Of a stretch of 11,765 nt of DNA, positions 1 to 6,504 are shown in pieces. Each line of letters opens with the position of its first letter. The first letter of the stretch is position 1. Below the pieces are notes generated by a model that was given only the letters and a program-made list of their open reading frames with translations, had not been told where the DNA came from and searched no databases. This stretch comes from Acidobacteria bacterium RIFCSPHIGHO2_01_FULL_67_28 (GTDB lineage Bacteria > Acidobacteriota > Terriglobia > Acidiferrales > 2-02-FULL-67-57): assembly GCA_001766965.1 (NCBI GenBank), contig MEKM01000020.1, forward strand, positions 1 to 11,765, in the 5' to 3' direction. The position numbers and the translations under genes are program-made.

Positions 1-74
1 AGGAAACCCCGGCGGCGGAGGAAACCGAAGTCGCTGCCGAAACCTCCGACGCCGAGCCGCACAAAGGAGATTAG
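1..74 (+). CDS. nusA: C-terminal tail of transcription termination/antitermination factor NusA (5' truncated)
   Basis: The open frame begins at base 3 (the start lies outside the window) and ends with TAG at 72-74. The 23 visible residues are Ala/Glu/Asp/Thr-rich and acidic, finishing in HKGD. No domain is visible. The assignment to NusA rests on position: nusA almost always directly precedes infB, and many NusA proteins end in an acidic low-complexity tail. The last codons contain AAAGGAGA (63-70), the likely Shine-Dalgarno of infB, so the two genes are probably translationally linked. It could be another infB-upstream gene, but the operon order makes NusA much the likeliest. Confidence 0.65.
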   Translation, partial: ETPAAEETEVAAETSDAEPHKGD

Positions 75-86
75 CCCGCACTGACT

Positions 87-2525
87 ATGGGACAAGTCCG
101 CATCAACGAGCTGGCGCGCGAGCTGGAGGTCAAGAGCAAGCGCGTCCTCGACTTGCTGCCCGAGCTCGGCGTCGCCGACAAGAAGAGCCACTCCAGTTCC
201 ATCGAAGACGACGTGGCCGAGAAGGTCCGCGCCTATTTCAAGGCGGCGGAGCAAGCCGAGCAAGAAGCCGAGCGGCAGGCCGCTGCCGCCAAAGCCGCCG
301 CGGCGCGCGAAGCCGCCGAACGCGCCGCCGCCCAGCGCGCCGCCGAGCAGGCGGCCGCCGCCGCGGCCCGCGAGGCGGAAGCCGCGGCTGCGGCGCCCGC
401 CCCGCCGAGCGGGGCCCGCCCGGGGCTGGCGCCCGCCGCCCGTCCGGCCGCTGGAGTTCCAGGAGAATTGCGCCGCGTGCCTGCCCGTCCGGTGGCCGCG
501 GCGCCGGCCACGGCCGAGCCGGCCGCGCGCCTCCGCCCCCGCGCCGTTCCCGGGGCCCCGGGGGCGGCTCCGGTGGCGCCCGGCAAACCCATCTACGAGC
601 CCAAGCCGGCGACCAAGGCGAAAGCGCCCGCCCGCACCCATCTCGACAAGCGCTTCGACGAGGGCGAGCGCCGGCTCATGCACCCGGTGCGGGTGCGGGT
701 GAAGCCCGAGCCCGGCGAGCGCAAGGCGGCGTTGCGCGAGGCGGCCCCCGCTCCCGCTCCCCGCCCGGCCATTCAGGTCACCATCACCGAGGGCATCACC
801 GTCAAGGAGCTGGCCGAGAAGCTCGACGTCCGCGCCAAGGACGTCATCAAGGTGCTGCTCGACCGCGGCATGCTCGCCACCATCAACCAGTCGCTCGACG
901 TCCAGCTCGCCGGCGAAGTCGCCCAGAACTTCAACGCCTCCACCTCGGTGATTTCTTTCGAAGAGCAGTCCTTGCAGGAGCAAGTCCCGGCGGAAGCGAA
1001 GGGCGAGCGGGCGGCGCGCGCCCCGGTGGTCACCGTCATGGGCCACGTCGACCACGGCAAAACTTCGCTGCTCGACGCCGTCCGCGAAACCAGCATCGCC
1101 GCCGGCGAGGCCGGCGGCATCACCCAGCACATTGGCGCTTACCAGGTGGAGGTCCGCGGCCGCAAGATCGTCTTCATCGACACGCCCGGCCACGAGGCCT
1201 TCACCCGCATGCGCGCCCGCGGCGCCAAGGTGACCGACGTGGTGGTGCTGGTGGTGGCGGCCGACGACGGGGTGATGCCGCAGACGCTCGAGGCCATCGA
1301 CCACGCCCGCGCCGCCAAGGTGCCCCTGGTGGTGGCAGTGAACAAGATCGACAAGCCCGGGGCGCTCCCCGAGCGCGTCAAGAAGCAGCTGGCCGACCGC
1401 GGCCTGGTCCCGGAAGACTGGGGCGGCGACACGGTCATGGTCGACGTCTCCGCCAAGCAGAAGACCAATTTGAACCAGCTGCTCGAGATGATCCTGCTGG
1501 TGTCCGACATGCAGGAGCTGCGCGCCCAGGCCACCTTGCCCGCCTCGGGCGCCGTGCTCGAAGCCGAGCTCGACCGCGGCCGCGGCCCGGTGGCTACCGT
1601 GCTCGTCCAGGACGGCACCCTGCGCGTCGGCGACCCCTTCATCGTCGGTTCGGTCTTCGGCAAGGTGCGCGCCATGTTCGACGACCGCGGGCGGGTGCTG
1701 GCGGAGGCCGGTCCCTCCACCCCCGTCGAAGTTCTGGGCCTGACGGCGCTGCCGGAAGCCGGCGACCGCTTCCAGGTGGTGACCGACGAAGTCCGCGCCA
1801 AGCAGGTGGCCTCCTACCGCGGGCAGAAGGTGCGCGAGGCTGCCCTGGCCGCCAGCTCCCGCCTCACCCTCGACCAGTTGCACGAGCAGCTCCAGGCCGG
1901 CACGGTCAAGGAGCTGCCGCTGATTCTGAAGGCCGACGTGGGCGGCTCGGTCGAGGCCTTGAGCGAGCAGCTGGAAAAGTTGAGCACCGAGAAGGTCAAG
2001 GTCAAGATCGTCCACGCCGGCGTGGGCGCGATCAGCGAAACCGACGTGCTGCTGGCCTCGGCCTCCAACGCCGTCATCATCGCCTTCAGCGTCCGGCCCG
2101 ACCCCAAGGCCGCCACCCTGGCCGAGCACGAGGGCGTCGACGTCCGCCTGCACAGCGTCATCTACGAGGTGCTGGACGAGATCCGCAAGGCCGCCGCCGG
2201 CCTGCTGGAGCCCACGCTGAAGGAGACCGTTCTCGGCCGGGCGGAGGTGCGCGACACCTTCCGCATCCCCAAGGTGGGCATGGTGGCCGGCTGCTACGTC
2301 GTCGACGGCAAGGTGCAGCGCGACGCCGACGTGCGCGTCCTGCGCGACAACGTCGTCATCTACACCAGCAAGGTCGGGTCGCTCCGCCGCTTCAAGGACG
2401 ACGTCAAGGAAGTGCAGTCCGGCTACGAGTGCGGGGTCACCATCTCGAACTTCGCCGACGTCAAGGTCGGCGACGTCCTGGAAGTGTTCACGGTCGAGAA
2501 AGTCCCGAGCGAAGTGTCCGCCTAG
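87..2525 (+). CDS. infB: Translation initiation factor IF-2
   Basis: This is a cytoplasmic GTPase that brings fMet-tRNA to the 30S subunit and promotes 50S joining. The 812-residue product starts with an IF2_N helical domain (about 1-52, MGQVRINELARELEV). A long Ala/Pro/Arg/Glu-rich linker follows, then a second IF2_N-like domain (about 229-282). The GTPase domain shows G1 GHVDHGKT at 319-326, G3 DTPGH from residue 365, G4 NKID at 419-422 and G5 near VSAK. After it come the domain II beta barrel (DRGRGPVATVLVQDG), domain III (ADVGGSVEAL) and the C-terminal initiator-tRNA binding domain (GRAEVRDTF...VGMVAGCYV). The length is usual for bacteria with an extended N-terminus. The start is the ATG at 87; the AAAGGAGA at 63-70 is 16 nt upstream, which is long, and a CTG at 81 lies in frame. 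It is followed 18 bp on by the DUF503 gene. Confidence 0.98.
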   Translation: MGQVRINELARELEVKSKRVLDLLPELGVADKKSHSSSIEDDVAEKVRAYFKAAEQAEQEAERQAAAAKAAAAREAAERAAAQRAAEQAAAAAAREAEAAAAAPAPPSGARPGLAPAARPAAGVPGELRRVPARPVAAAPATAEPAARLRPRAVPGAPGAAPVAPGKPIYEPKPATKAKAPARTHLDKRFDEGERRLMHPVRVRVKPEPGERKAALREAAPAPAPRPAIQVTITEGITVKELAEKLDVRAKDVIKVLLDRGMLATINQSLDVQLAGEVAQNFNASTSVISFEEQSLQEQVPAEAKGERAARAPVVTVMGHVDHGKTSLLDAVRETSIAAGEAGGITQHIGAYQVEVRGRKIVFIDTPGHEAFTRMRARGAKVTDVVVLVVAADDGVMPQTLEAIDHARAAKVPLVVAVNKIDKPGALPERVKKQLADRGLVPEDWGGDTVMVDVSAKQKTNLNQLLEMILLVSDMQELRAQATLPASGAVLEAELDRGRGPVATVLVQDGTLRVGDPFIVGSVFGKVRAMFDDRGRVLAEAGPSTPVEVLGLTALPEAGDRFQVVTDEVRAKQVASYRGQKVREAALAASSRLTLDQLHEQLQAGTVKELPLILKADVGGSVEALSEQLEKLSTEKVKVKIVHAGVGAISETDVLLASASNAVIIAFSVRPDPKAATLAEHEGVDVRLHSVIYEVLDEIRKAAAGLLEPTLKETVLGRAEVRDTFRIPKVGMVAGCYVVDGKVQRDADVRVLRDNVVIYTSKVGSLRRFKDDVKEVQSGYECGVTISNFADVKVGDVLEVFTVEKVPSEVSA

Positions 2526-2543
2526 GGCGGCAAACCCACGGCC

Positions 2544-2825
2544 ATGACGGTCGGCCTGCTGACTCTCGAGATTCACCTGCCCGATGCGCATTCGCTCAAG
2601 GACAAGCGCCAGGTGGTGCGCAAGCTCAAGGAGCGCCTGCGCGCGCGCTTCAACGTGGCCGTGGCCGAGCTCGACCACCAGGACCTCTGGCAGCGCGCCA
2701 CCGTCGGCGTCGTGTCGCTGGCGAACGAGACCGCGCACGTCGGCCAGGTGCTGGAAGCGGCGGCGGCCGAGTCCGAGCGCATCCTGGGCGGCGACTTGGT
2801 CGAAAGCCACATCGAATATCTCTAG
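2544..2825 (+). CDS. YlxP/DUF503 family protein
   Basis: This 93-residue protein matches the DUF503 (YlxP-like) family: MTVGLLTLEIHLPDAHSLKDKR at the start is the family hallmark (a beta strand, then SLKDKR), and it ends in a strand after the GDLVESHIEYL segment. The family has a small alpha/beta fold resembling RbfA-type proteins. Its biochemical role is poorly defined, although it sits with infB and rbfA in many bacteria and has been linked to 30S maturation. Here it lies exactly between infB and rbfA, with gaps of 18 and 21 bp, so it is almost certainly co-transcribed. The ATG at 2544 has only a weak upstream GGGCGG as ribosome-binding site, so coupling to infB translation is plausible. 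No unusual composition. Confidence 0.93.
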   Translation: MTVGLLTLEIHLPDAHSLKDKRQVVRKLKERLRARFNVAVAELDHQDLWQRATVGVVSLANETAHVGQVLEAAAAESERILGGDLVESHIEYL

Positions 2826-2846
2826 GCTCTTGCCGGGAGGGCTCTC

Positions 2847-3215
2847 GTGACCGTTCCCGGACGGCGGCCGCAGCGGCTGGGCGAGCAGATTCGCCAGGAA
2901 ATCAGCGCCATGCTGGTGAGCGGGCTGAAAGACCCGCGCATCGGGTTCGCCACCGTCACCGATGTGCGGGTGACGCGCGACCTGCGCGAGGCCCGCATCT
3001 ACGTGAGCGTCATGGGCAGCGCCGAAGAGCAGCAGCAGACCCTCGCCGGCTTCCAGGCGGCCCGCGCTTTCATCCGCCACGAGCTGGCCGAGCGGTTGAG
3101 CATCCGGCGCACGCCCGACTTGAGCTTCGCGCTCGACACCTCGGCCGAGTACGGCGCTCACATCGACGAGCTGATCCGCAAGACTCACGAAAAACCAACG
3201 GATGAGAAGGAATGA
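2847..3215 (+). CDS. rbfA: 30S ribosome-binding factor RbfA
   Basis: RbfA is a KH-fold protein that binds the free 30S subunit near helix 1 of 16S rRNA during late maturation. The 122-residue length is typical. Recognisable features are the N-terminal helix RLGEQIRQEISAML, the strand segment LKDPRIGFATVTDVRVTRDLREARIYVSVMG, and the closing helix with RHELAERLSIRRTPDLSFALD. The start is GTG at 2847, six bases after GGGAGG (2835-2840), which fixes this start. Its TGA (3213-3215) overlaps the ATG of truB in an ATGA junction, so the two are translationally coupled. Many bacteria place a DHH-family nrnA gene between rbfA and truB; it is absent here. Confidence 0.96.
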   Translation: MTVPGRRPQRLGEQIRQEISAMLVSGLKDPRIGFATVTDVRVTRDLREARIYVSVMGSAEEQQQTLAGFQAARAFIRHELAERLSIRRTPDLSFALDTSAEYGAHIDELIRKTHEKPTDEKE

Positions 3216-4141
3216 ACGGAGCGCTGGTCATCAACAAGGACCGCGGGCTGACGTCGCACGACGTGGTGCTGCGCGTGCGGCGGCTCGTGCGGGAGCGCTC
3301 GGTGGGGCACCTGGGCACGCTCGACCCCATCGCCACCGGCGTCCTGCCGCTGCTGGTGGGCGCGGCCACGCGTTTGCAGCAGTTCTACAGCGCCCGCCGC
3401 AAGCGGTACGAAGGCCGCATCCGCTTCGGCTTCGCCACCGACACTTACGATGCCGAAGGGCACGCGCTCGGCGAGGACACGCGACCCTCGCTCACGCGGG
3501 CCGCGCTTGAGCCGCACCTCGCCGGGCTGACGGGCAAGCTCGAGCAGGTGCCGCCGCCTTATTCGGCGAAGAAGGTCGAAGGTGTCGCCGCCTACGAGCG
3601 GGCGCGGCGGCGCGAGAAGTTCACCCTGAAGCCCGTGCCAGTCGAGGTTTATCGCTTCGAGCTCGGCCGCGTCGAAGGCGCCTATGCCGATTTCCTCATC
3701 GAATGCGCCGCCGGCACTTACATCCGGAGCCTGGTGCACGACCTCGGCCAGCGCGCCGGCCCGGGCGCCCACCTGGTGGAAATCTGCCGGACGGCCTCGG
3801 GGGAGTTCACGCTGGAGGACGCGCTGACGCTCGAGCAGCTCGAGAGCGCGGCGCGCGAGGAGCGCCTGCCGCAGGTGCTGATCCCGATGGCGGAGCTTCT
3901 GCCCGACCTGCCGCAGGCGGAAGTCAACCCGGGGCTTGAGCGGCGGCTGCGCCACGGCGGCAAGATCGAGCTGACCGAATCGCAAATCCGTCCGGGCGCG
4001 ATCGGCGCGCCCATCGACAGCGACGCCTGGAAGCCCTTCCGCTTGCGGGTGTTCAATCAGCAGCGGCAGCTCGTGGCCATCGCCCAGGCCATCGTGCCGC
4101 GGGTGTTTCAGCCGGTGGTGGTGTTGCCGGCGCCCGCCTGA
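3212..4141 (+). CDS. truB: tRNA pseudouridine(55) synthase TruB
   Basis: TruB isomerises U55 in the T-loop of tRNAs. The 309-residue protein carries the family signature GHLGTLDPIATGVLP with catalytic aspartate D38. The conserved active-site tyrosine lies in KRYEGRIRFG (Y66), with TDTYDAEG after it. The PPPYSAKKVEG motif is near 113-123, and the GTYIRSLVHDLG segment holds the conserved arginine (R171). Residues after about 230 form the usual C-terminal TruB/PUA-like region. The ATG at 3212 overlaps the rbfA stop, with GAGAAGGA just upstream. It is the last gene of the nusA-infB operon here: rpsO and pnp, which often follow, are replaced by a convergent secretin-like gene ending 31 bp away. 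No hairpin terminator is visible in that gap. Confidence 0.97.
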   Translation: MNGALVINKDRGLTSHDVVLRVRRLVRERSVGHLGTLDPIATGVLPLLVGAATRLQQFYSARRKRYEGRIRFGFATDTYDAEGHALGEDTRPSLTRAALEPHLAGLTGKLEQVPPPYSAKKVEGVAAYERARRREKFTLKPVPVEVYRFELGRVEGAYADFLIECAAGTYIRSLVHDLGQRAGPGAHLVEICRTASGEFTLEDALTLEQLESAAREERLPQVLIPMAELLPDLPQAEVNPGLERRLRHGGKIELTESQIRPGAIGAPIDSDAWKPFRLRVFNQQRQLVAIAQAIVPRVFQPVVVLPAPA

Positions 4142-4172
4142 ACCCCGCCTGCGTCCCTACCGGTCTTCGTCT

Positions 4173-5549
4173 TTAGTCCTTGTCTTCGTCTTTCTCTTCT
4201 TCGGGCGGTTGTGGAGGCTCGGGCGGGCGGACGGCGGGGGGTTGCGGAGGCCGCGGCGGCTGGACGCCCGGAGCAGCGGGGCCGCCGGCCGGGGCGAACT
4301 CGCTTTCCGTCCCCACGTAGAGCGCGCGCAGGGCCAGCCGGTCGGGCGCCGGCAGGCGCACAATCCGCGGGGTCACGAGCACCAGCAGTTCGGTCGTCTC
4401 CCCCGTGGTGTCGCGCCGCAGCGCGCCGTCCGAGGTCGTAGCCTGGCGGCTCTCGCGGCGCAGGCCGCCGAGCAGCAGGGTTTCGCCGGCGCGCAGCCGC
4501 ACCTGGTGCTCGAGGGAGCGGTTGGAGATAACGGGGATGTTGTTGAGCTGGGTCCCGGCGAGCGCCTTTTGATCGATCTTGAGCACCAGGGTCACTTCTT
4601 CGGGCGAGTGCAGCCGCGGCCGGACGCGCACGCGCACGCCCAACTCTTCGTAGCGCATGGCGGGGAAGGGCGGGCGGAACTCGCCCTTGTCGCGCAGCTC
4701 CTGCTCGAGCGGCGAGATGAAGCTGGAGGAAAAGGTGGCGAACACGACGGGGAAAAGCTCGCCGGAAAAGAACGTGGCCTCCTGGCCTTCGCGGGCCCGC
4801 AGGGTGAGCCGGCGCGCGGAGCGGGTGACGCCGGCGACCTGCTGGAGGCGCAGCTCGGTCCCCGGCAGCACCACGGCATAGCTGGACAGGGCGCCGGTGC
4901 TTAGGTTTTGCGCGATGACCCTGTCGGGCGGGACCAGGCCGAGCTCAAGGGCGCGGTTGCGGTTGATCTCGAGCAGAGAGACCTCCAGCATGATTTCTCC
5001 GGGCTCGGCGAGGAGCTGGTCGAGCAGCGCCTCGGCCACCGCCAGCCGCTGCGGGGTGTCGCGCACGGTGAAGCTGTTGCTGGCCGGGTCGGGAAGGATG
5101 CGGCGCATGTCGAGCAGTTCGCGGAGCAGCCGGACGGTTTCGGTCAGCTCCTCGGGCGTGCGGCCGGGAAGGACGAAGGTCTTCATCATCTGGGGGAGGT
5201 AGCGGGCGCGGTTGGCGGGGGTGTCTTCGGCGATGAGCACGCTGCCGTCCGGCCGCTTCACCGCGAAAGCCCCGGCCAGGCGCGTGGCGGCGCGGAGAGC
5301 GGAAGCGAAGTCGGCTTCGCCCAGCCGCAAGCGCAGGGCGCGCGCCGGCAAGGTCGGCTCGACTTCGACGCGGATGCCGTAGAGCCGCCCGAGCTGCTCG
5401 AAGACGACGGGCGCGGGGCCGGTCAGGCGCACCTCGCGCAGCGCGGTGGGGGCGGGCCGCGCCGCGCCGGCGGCGGCCGCAGGCAGCGCCGCCAGTGCCA
5501 GCCCCGCGGCCAGCGGGGCCATTGCGCACAGTCGAGTCCAGCTCTGCAT
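4173..5549 (-). CDS. Secretin-family (type II/III secretion, STN-domain) exported protein
   Basis: Secretins form outer-membrane channels for protein, pilus or DNA export. With the ATG at 5549 the product is 458 residues: a signal peptide (MQSWTRLCAM, then an Ala/Leu-rich core to about residue 28), an STN/N0-like domain (about 35-107), an N1-like alpha/beta domain (about 122-185), and a secretin beta-domain (about 186-397). The beta-domain has ELGVRVRVRP, VISNRS, AGETLLLGGL and a final TTELLVLVTPRIV. A Pro-rich tail ending in EEEKDEDKD follows. The usual secretin signature between GGL and the last strand (VPxLxDIPxLGxLF) is missing; a polar stretch of about 20 residues stands there. A TTG at 5588 would add 13 residues, but it lies in tandem repeats and in the -35 region of the proposed promoter. 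No pilin, ATPase or other secretion gene is nearby, so its system is unknown. Confidence 0.85.
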   Translation of the reverse strand: MQSWTRLCAMAPLAAGLALAALPAAAAGAARPAPTALREVRLTGPAPVVFEQLGRLYGIRVEVEPTLPARALRLRLGEADFASALRAATRLAGAFAVKRPDGSVLIAEDTPANRARYLPQMMKTFVLPGRTPEELTETVRLLRELLDMRRILPDPASNSFTVRDTPQRLAVAEALLDQLLAEPGEIMLEVSLLEINRNRALELGLVPPDRVIAQNLSTGALSSYAVVLPGTELRLQQVAGVTRSARRLTLRAREGQEATFFSGELFPVVFATFSSSFISPLEQELRDKGEFRPPFPAMRYEELGVRVRVRPRLHSPEEVTLVLKIDQKALAGTQLNNIPVISNRSLEHQVRLRAGETLLLGGLRRESRQATTSDGALRRDTTGETTELLVLVTPRIVRLPAPDRLALRALYVGTESEFAPAGGPAAPGVQPPRPPQPPAVRPPEPPQPPEEEKDEDKD

Positions 5550-5559
5550 AGGGGCAACT

Positions 5560-5588
5560 ATTCTAGAGGCAAGGAGGCAAGGAAGCAA
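5560..5588 (-). promoter_or_regulatory. Putative sigma70-type promoter of the secretin-like gene
   Basis: On the minus strand, TTGCTT (5588-5583) is separated by exactly 17 bp from TAGAAT (5565-5560). The expected transcript start is near 5553, only about four bases before the ATG at 5549, and no Shine-Dalgarno is visible. The mRNA would be nearly leaderless. The twelve bases CTAGAATAGTTG here are identical to those in the guaB promoter, which supports the -10 assignment. Confidence 0.5.
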
Positions 5589-5590
5589 GG
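5567..5590. repeat. Tandem 8-bp repeat, three units of ARGCAAGG
   Basis: Two exact AGGCAAGG units (5567-5574, 5575-5582) and one AAGCAAGG (5583-5590) stand head to tail. A degenerate fourth copy (AAGCCGAGG) runs into the target duplication of the adjacent element. Read on the minus strand, each unit offers a TTGCYT hexamer, so the array overlaps the -35 region of the secretin-like gene. Confidence 0.8.
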
Positions 5591-5604
5591 AAGCCGAGGA
5601 ATTG

Positions 5605-5712
5605 GTAGTGGGTCAGTCTGGTTTATGTAGCGGCGGTCTGCGACCGCCGAGCCAAGGATCCTCACAACTTGCGGTGCTCATAGAGCGCCGCTACAGCAAT
5701 CTGACCCACTAC
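5605..5712. mobile_element. MITE-like non-coding element with terminal inverted repeats and target duplication
   Basis: The 108-bp element is bounded by perfect 12-bp inverted repeats, GTAGTGGGTCAG (5605-5616) and CTGACCCACTAC (5701-5712). Immediately outside, the 10 bases CGAGGAATTG occur as a direct repeat (5595-5604 and 5713-5722), as expected of a target-site duplication. The exact boundary is ambiguous by one base per side, because the inverted repeat can be drawn as 13 bp with an 8-bp duplication. There is no transposase inside, so it would have to be moved in trans. Inside lies a 70-bp three-hairpin palindrome (5626-5695). It sits between two divergent promoters. Confidence 0.75.
5626..5695. 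repeat. Cloverleaf-like palindromic repeat, copy C (inside the MITE-like element)
   Basis: The 70 bases can be drawn as an outer stem TGTAG/CTACA (5626-5630, 5691-5695) enclosing three hairpins. Arm 1 is CGGCGGTC-TGC-GACCGCCG (5631-5649). Arm 2 is a weak CAAG/CTTG (5653-5656, 5668-5671). Arm 3 is CGGTGCTC-ATA-GAGCGCCG (5672-5690, one G-T pair). Its ends GTAGCGGCG and CGCCGCTAC are shared with the two repeats at 6505-6610 and 6811-6899. Confidence 0.7.
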
Positions 5713-5719
5713 CGAGGAA

Positions 5720-5748
5720 TTGACGCCCGGGGCGGGGGCGGCTAGGAT
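5720..5748 (+). promoter_or_regulatory. Putative sigma70-type promoter of the small CxxC protein gene
   Basis: TTGACG (5720-5725), a 17-bp G-rich spacer and TAGGAT (5743-5748) make a good promoter. The start of transcription would be near 5755 and the gene starts at 5767. The TTG of the -35 box is the end of the right-hand target duplication of the MITE-like element; the ACG is host sequence beyond it. Confidence 0.6.
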
Positions 5749-5766
5749 GGCGGCCGCGGAGGCGCC

Positions 5767-5901
5767 ATGAAGGACAAGAAAAAGCCGGTGTGCATGCTGT
5801 GCGGGCAGCCGTCGGCGAAAAGCATCTGCGACGGCTGCGCCCAGCGGGTGCAGGGCGAGCAGCTGGGGAAAAAGAGCAAAGAGAGCAAGGGCAAGGGCTA
5901 G
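5767..5901 (+). CDS. Small protein with two CxxC pairs (putative zinc ribbon), unknown function
   Basis: This 44-residue frame begins with ATG at 5767, four bases after GGAGG (5758-5762), and ends with TAG at 5899-5901. Cysteines C9 and C12 (CMLC) and C21 and C24 (CDGC) are arranged as a minimal four-cysteine metal site, with the knuckles eight residues apart. Around it lie a Lys-rich N-terminus (MKDKKKPV) and a Lys/Ser/Gly-rich tail (LGKKSKESKGKG). Similar small CxxC...CxxC proteins with an alpha-helix after the second pair are known in other bacteria, but I cannot name a function. Its own promoter (5720-5748) supports it as a real gene. It converges on the next gene with a 10-bp gap. The basic ends would fit nucleic-acid or ribosome contact; that is inference. 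Confidence 0.75.
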   Translation: MKDKKKPVCMLCGQPSAKSICDGCAQRVQGEQLGKKSKESKGKG

Positions 5902-5911
5902 GCGGGGGAGC

Positions 5912-6457
5912 TTACTTGGGGGCGGGCTTCGCGGGTGGCGCTTTGATCCGGAAGGTGGGCGTGTTGAGCCAGCGGGCCCGCTCCCCGTATTTGTCTTCCA
6001 GGGCTTGCATGTCGAGCTTCAGGAACTCCTTCTCTTCCTCCTCGTTGGCCATCCACCAGTAGCGGACGTAGATGCGGTAGCTGGCGGGGAGGGAAAAGCG
6101 CGTGTCGAAGCGGACGGCATCGCCCGGCTCGAGCAGAGCGCCGGTGAAGCGGGCCTGTTCGCTCGAGGTGTAGACCCAGCGGTCGGAGCGGAAGAAGAAC
6201 TTGCGCTTGCGCCGCTCGTGCACGGGGACGCCGGGGAAGCGCGCGCCGCGCTCGGTGCGCAGGTTGCCCCGGCGCTCGACGATGAGATAGAGCGGCCGCG
6301 AGGAGCCGTTCGAGAGGCGCAGCGGGATCGCCTGGTCGGGAGCGAACTCCCGCTGCGGCTTGGCCAACTCCAGCCGCAACTCCACCTTGCCTTGCGGGGC
6401 GGCGCTCGTCGTCGCCGCCAGGCCCAGCACGAAGGCGAGCGCGATGCGGTTCATCAT
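5912..6457 (-). CDS. Secreted beta-rich protein of unknown function
   Basis: The 181-residue product (from ATG 6457) opens with a clear signal peptide: MMNR, a hydrophobic IALAFVLGLAATTSA, then mature sequence from about APQG. The mature part alternates short strands, as in IPLRLSNGSSRPLYLIVERRG and LLEPGDAVRFDTRFSLPASYRIYVRYWW. This resembles an immunoglobulin-like beta sandwich in the periplasm, followed by an acidic helix (ANEEEEKEFLKLDMQALEDKYG) and a basic Pro-rich end. I recognise no named family. A GTG at 6475 would add MLSSQG and has a CAGGAG eight bases upstream. I prefer the ATG because an extended -10 motif overlaps that GTG and the signal peptide then starts normally. The second ATG (6454) is equally possible. 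Confidence 0.7.
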   Translation of the reverse strand: MMNRIALAFVLGLAATTSAAPQGKVELRLELAKPQREFAPDQAIPLRLSNGSSRPLYLIVERRGNLRTERGARFPGVPVHERRKRKFFFRSDRWVYTSSEQARFTGALLEPGDAVRFDTRFSLPASYRIYVRYWWMANEEEEKEFLKLDMQALEDKYGERARWLNTPTFRIKAPPAKPAPK

Positions 6458-6465
6458 CCCTTGCG

Positions 6466-6474
6466 AGGATAGCA
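6466..6474 (-). promoter_or_regulatory. Possible extended -10 promoter of the secreted protein gene
   Basis: On the minus strand TGCTATCCT (6474-6466) fits an extended -10 (TG-n-TATCCT). Transcription would start near 6459, leaving almost no leader before ATG 6457. No good -35 hexamer is visible at 17 bp, so this call depends on the extended -10 only. Confidence 0.35.
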
Positions 6475-6504
6475 CAGCGGACGCTCCTGGCTGTCATTCC
6501 GGGT

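Noticed and set aside
2429..3205. Long plus-strand reading frame across infB end, DUF503 and rbfA
   Set aside because: It is Arg/Ala/Gly-rich, overlaps three recognised genes in another frame, and matches no family.
4142..4172. Terminator between truB and the secretin-like gene
   Set aside because: No stem of useful length and no T-run is visible in the 31-bp gap.
5550..5588. TTG start at 5588 for the secretin-like gene
   Set aside because: It would place the tandem octamer repeats and the promoter inside the coding region and has no ribosome-binding site.
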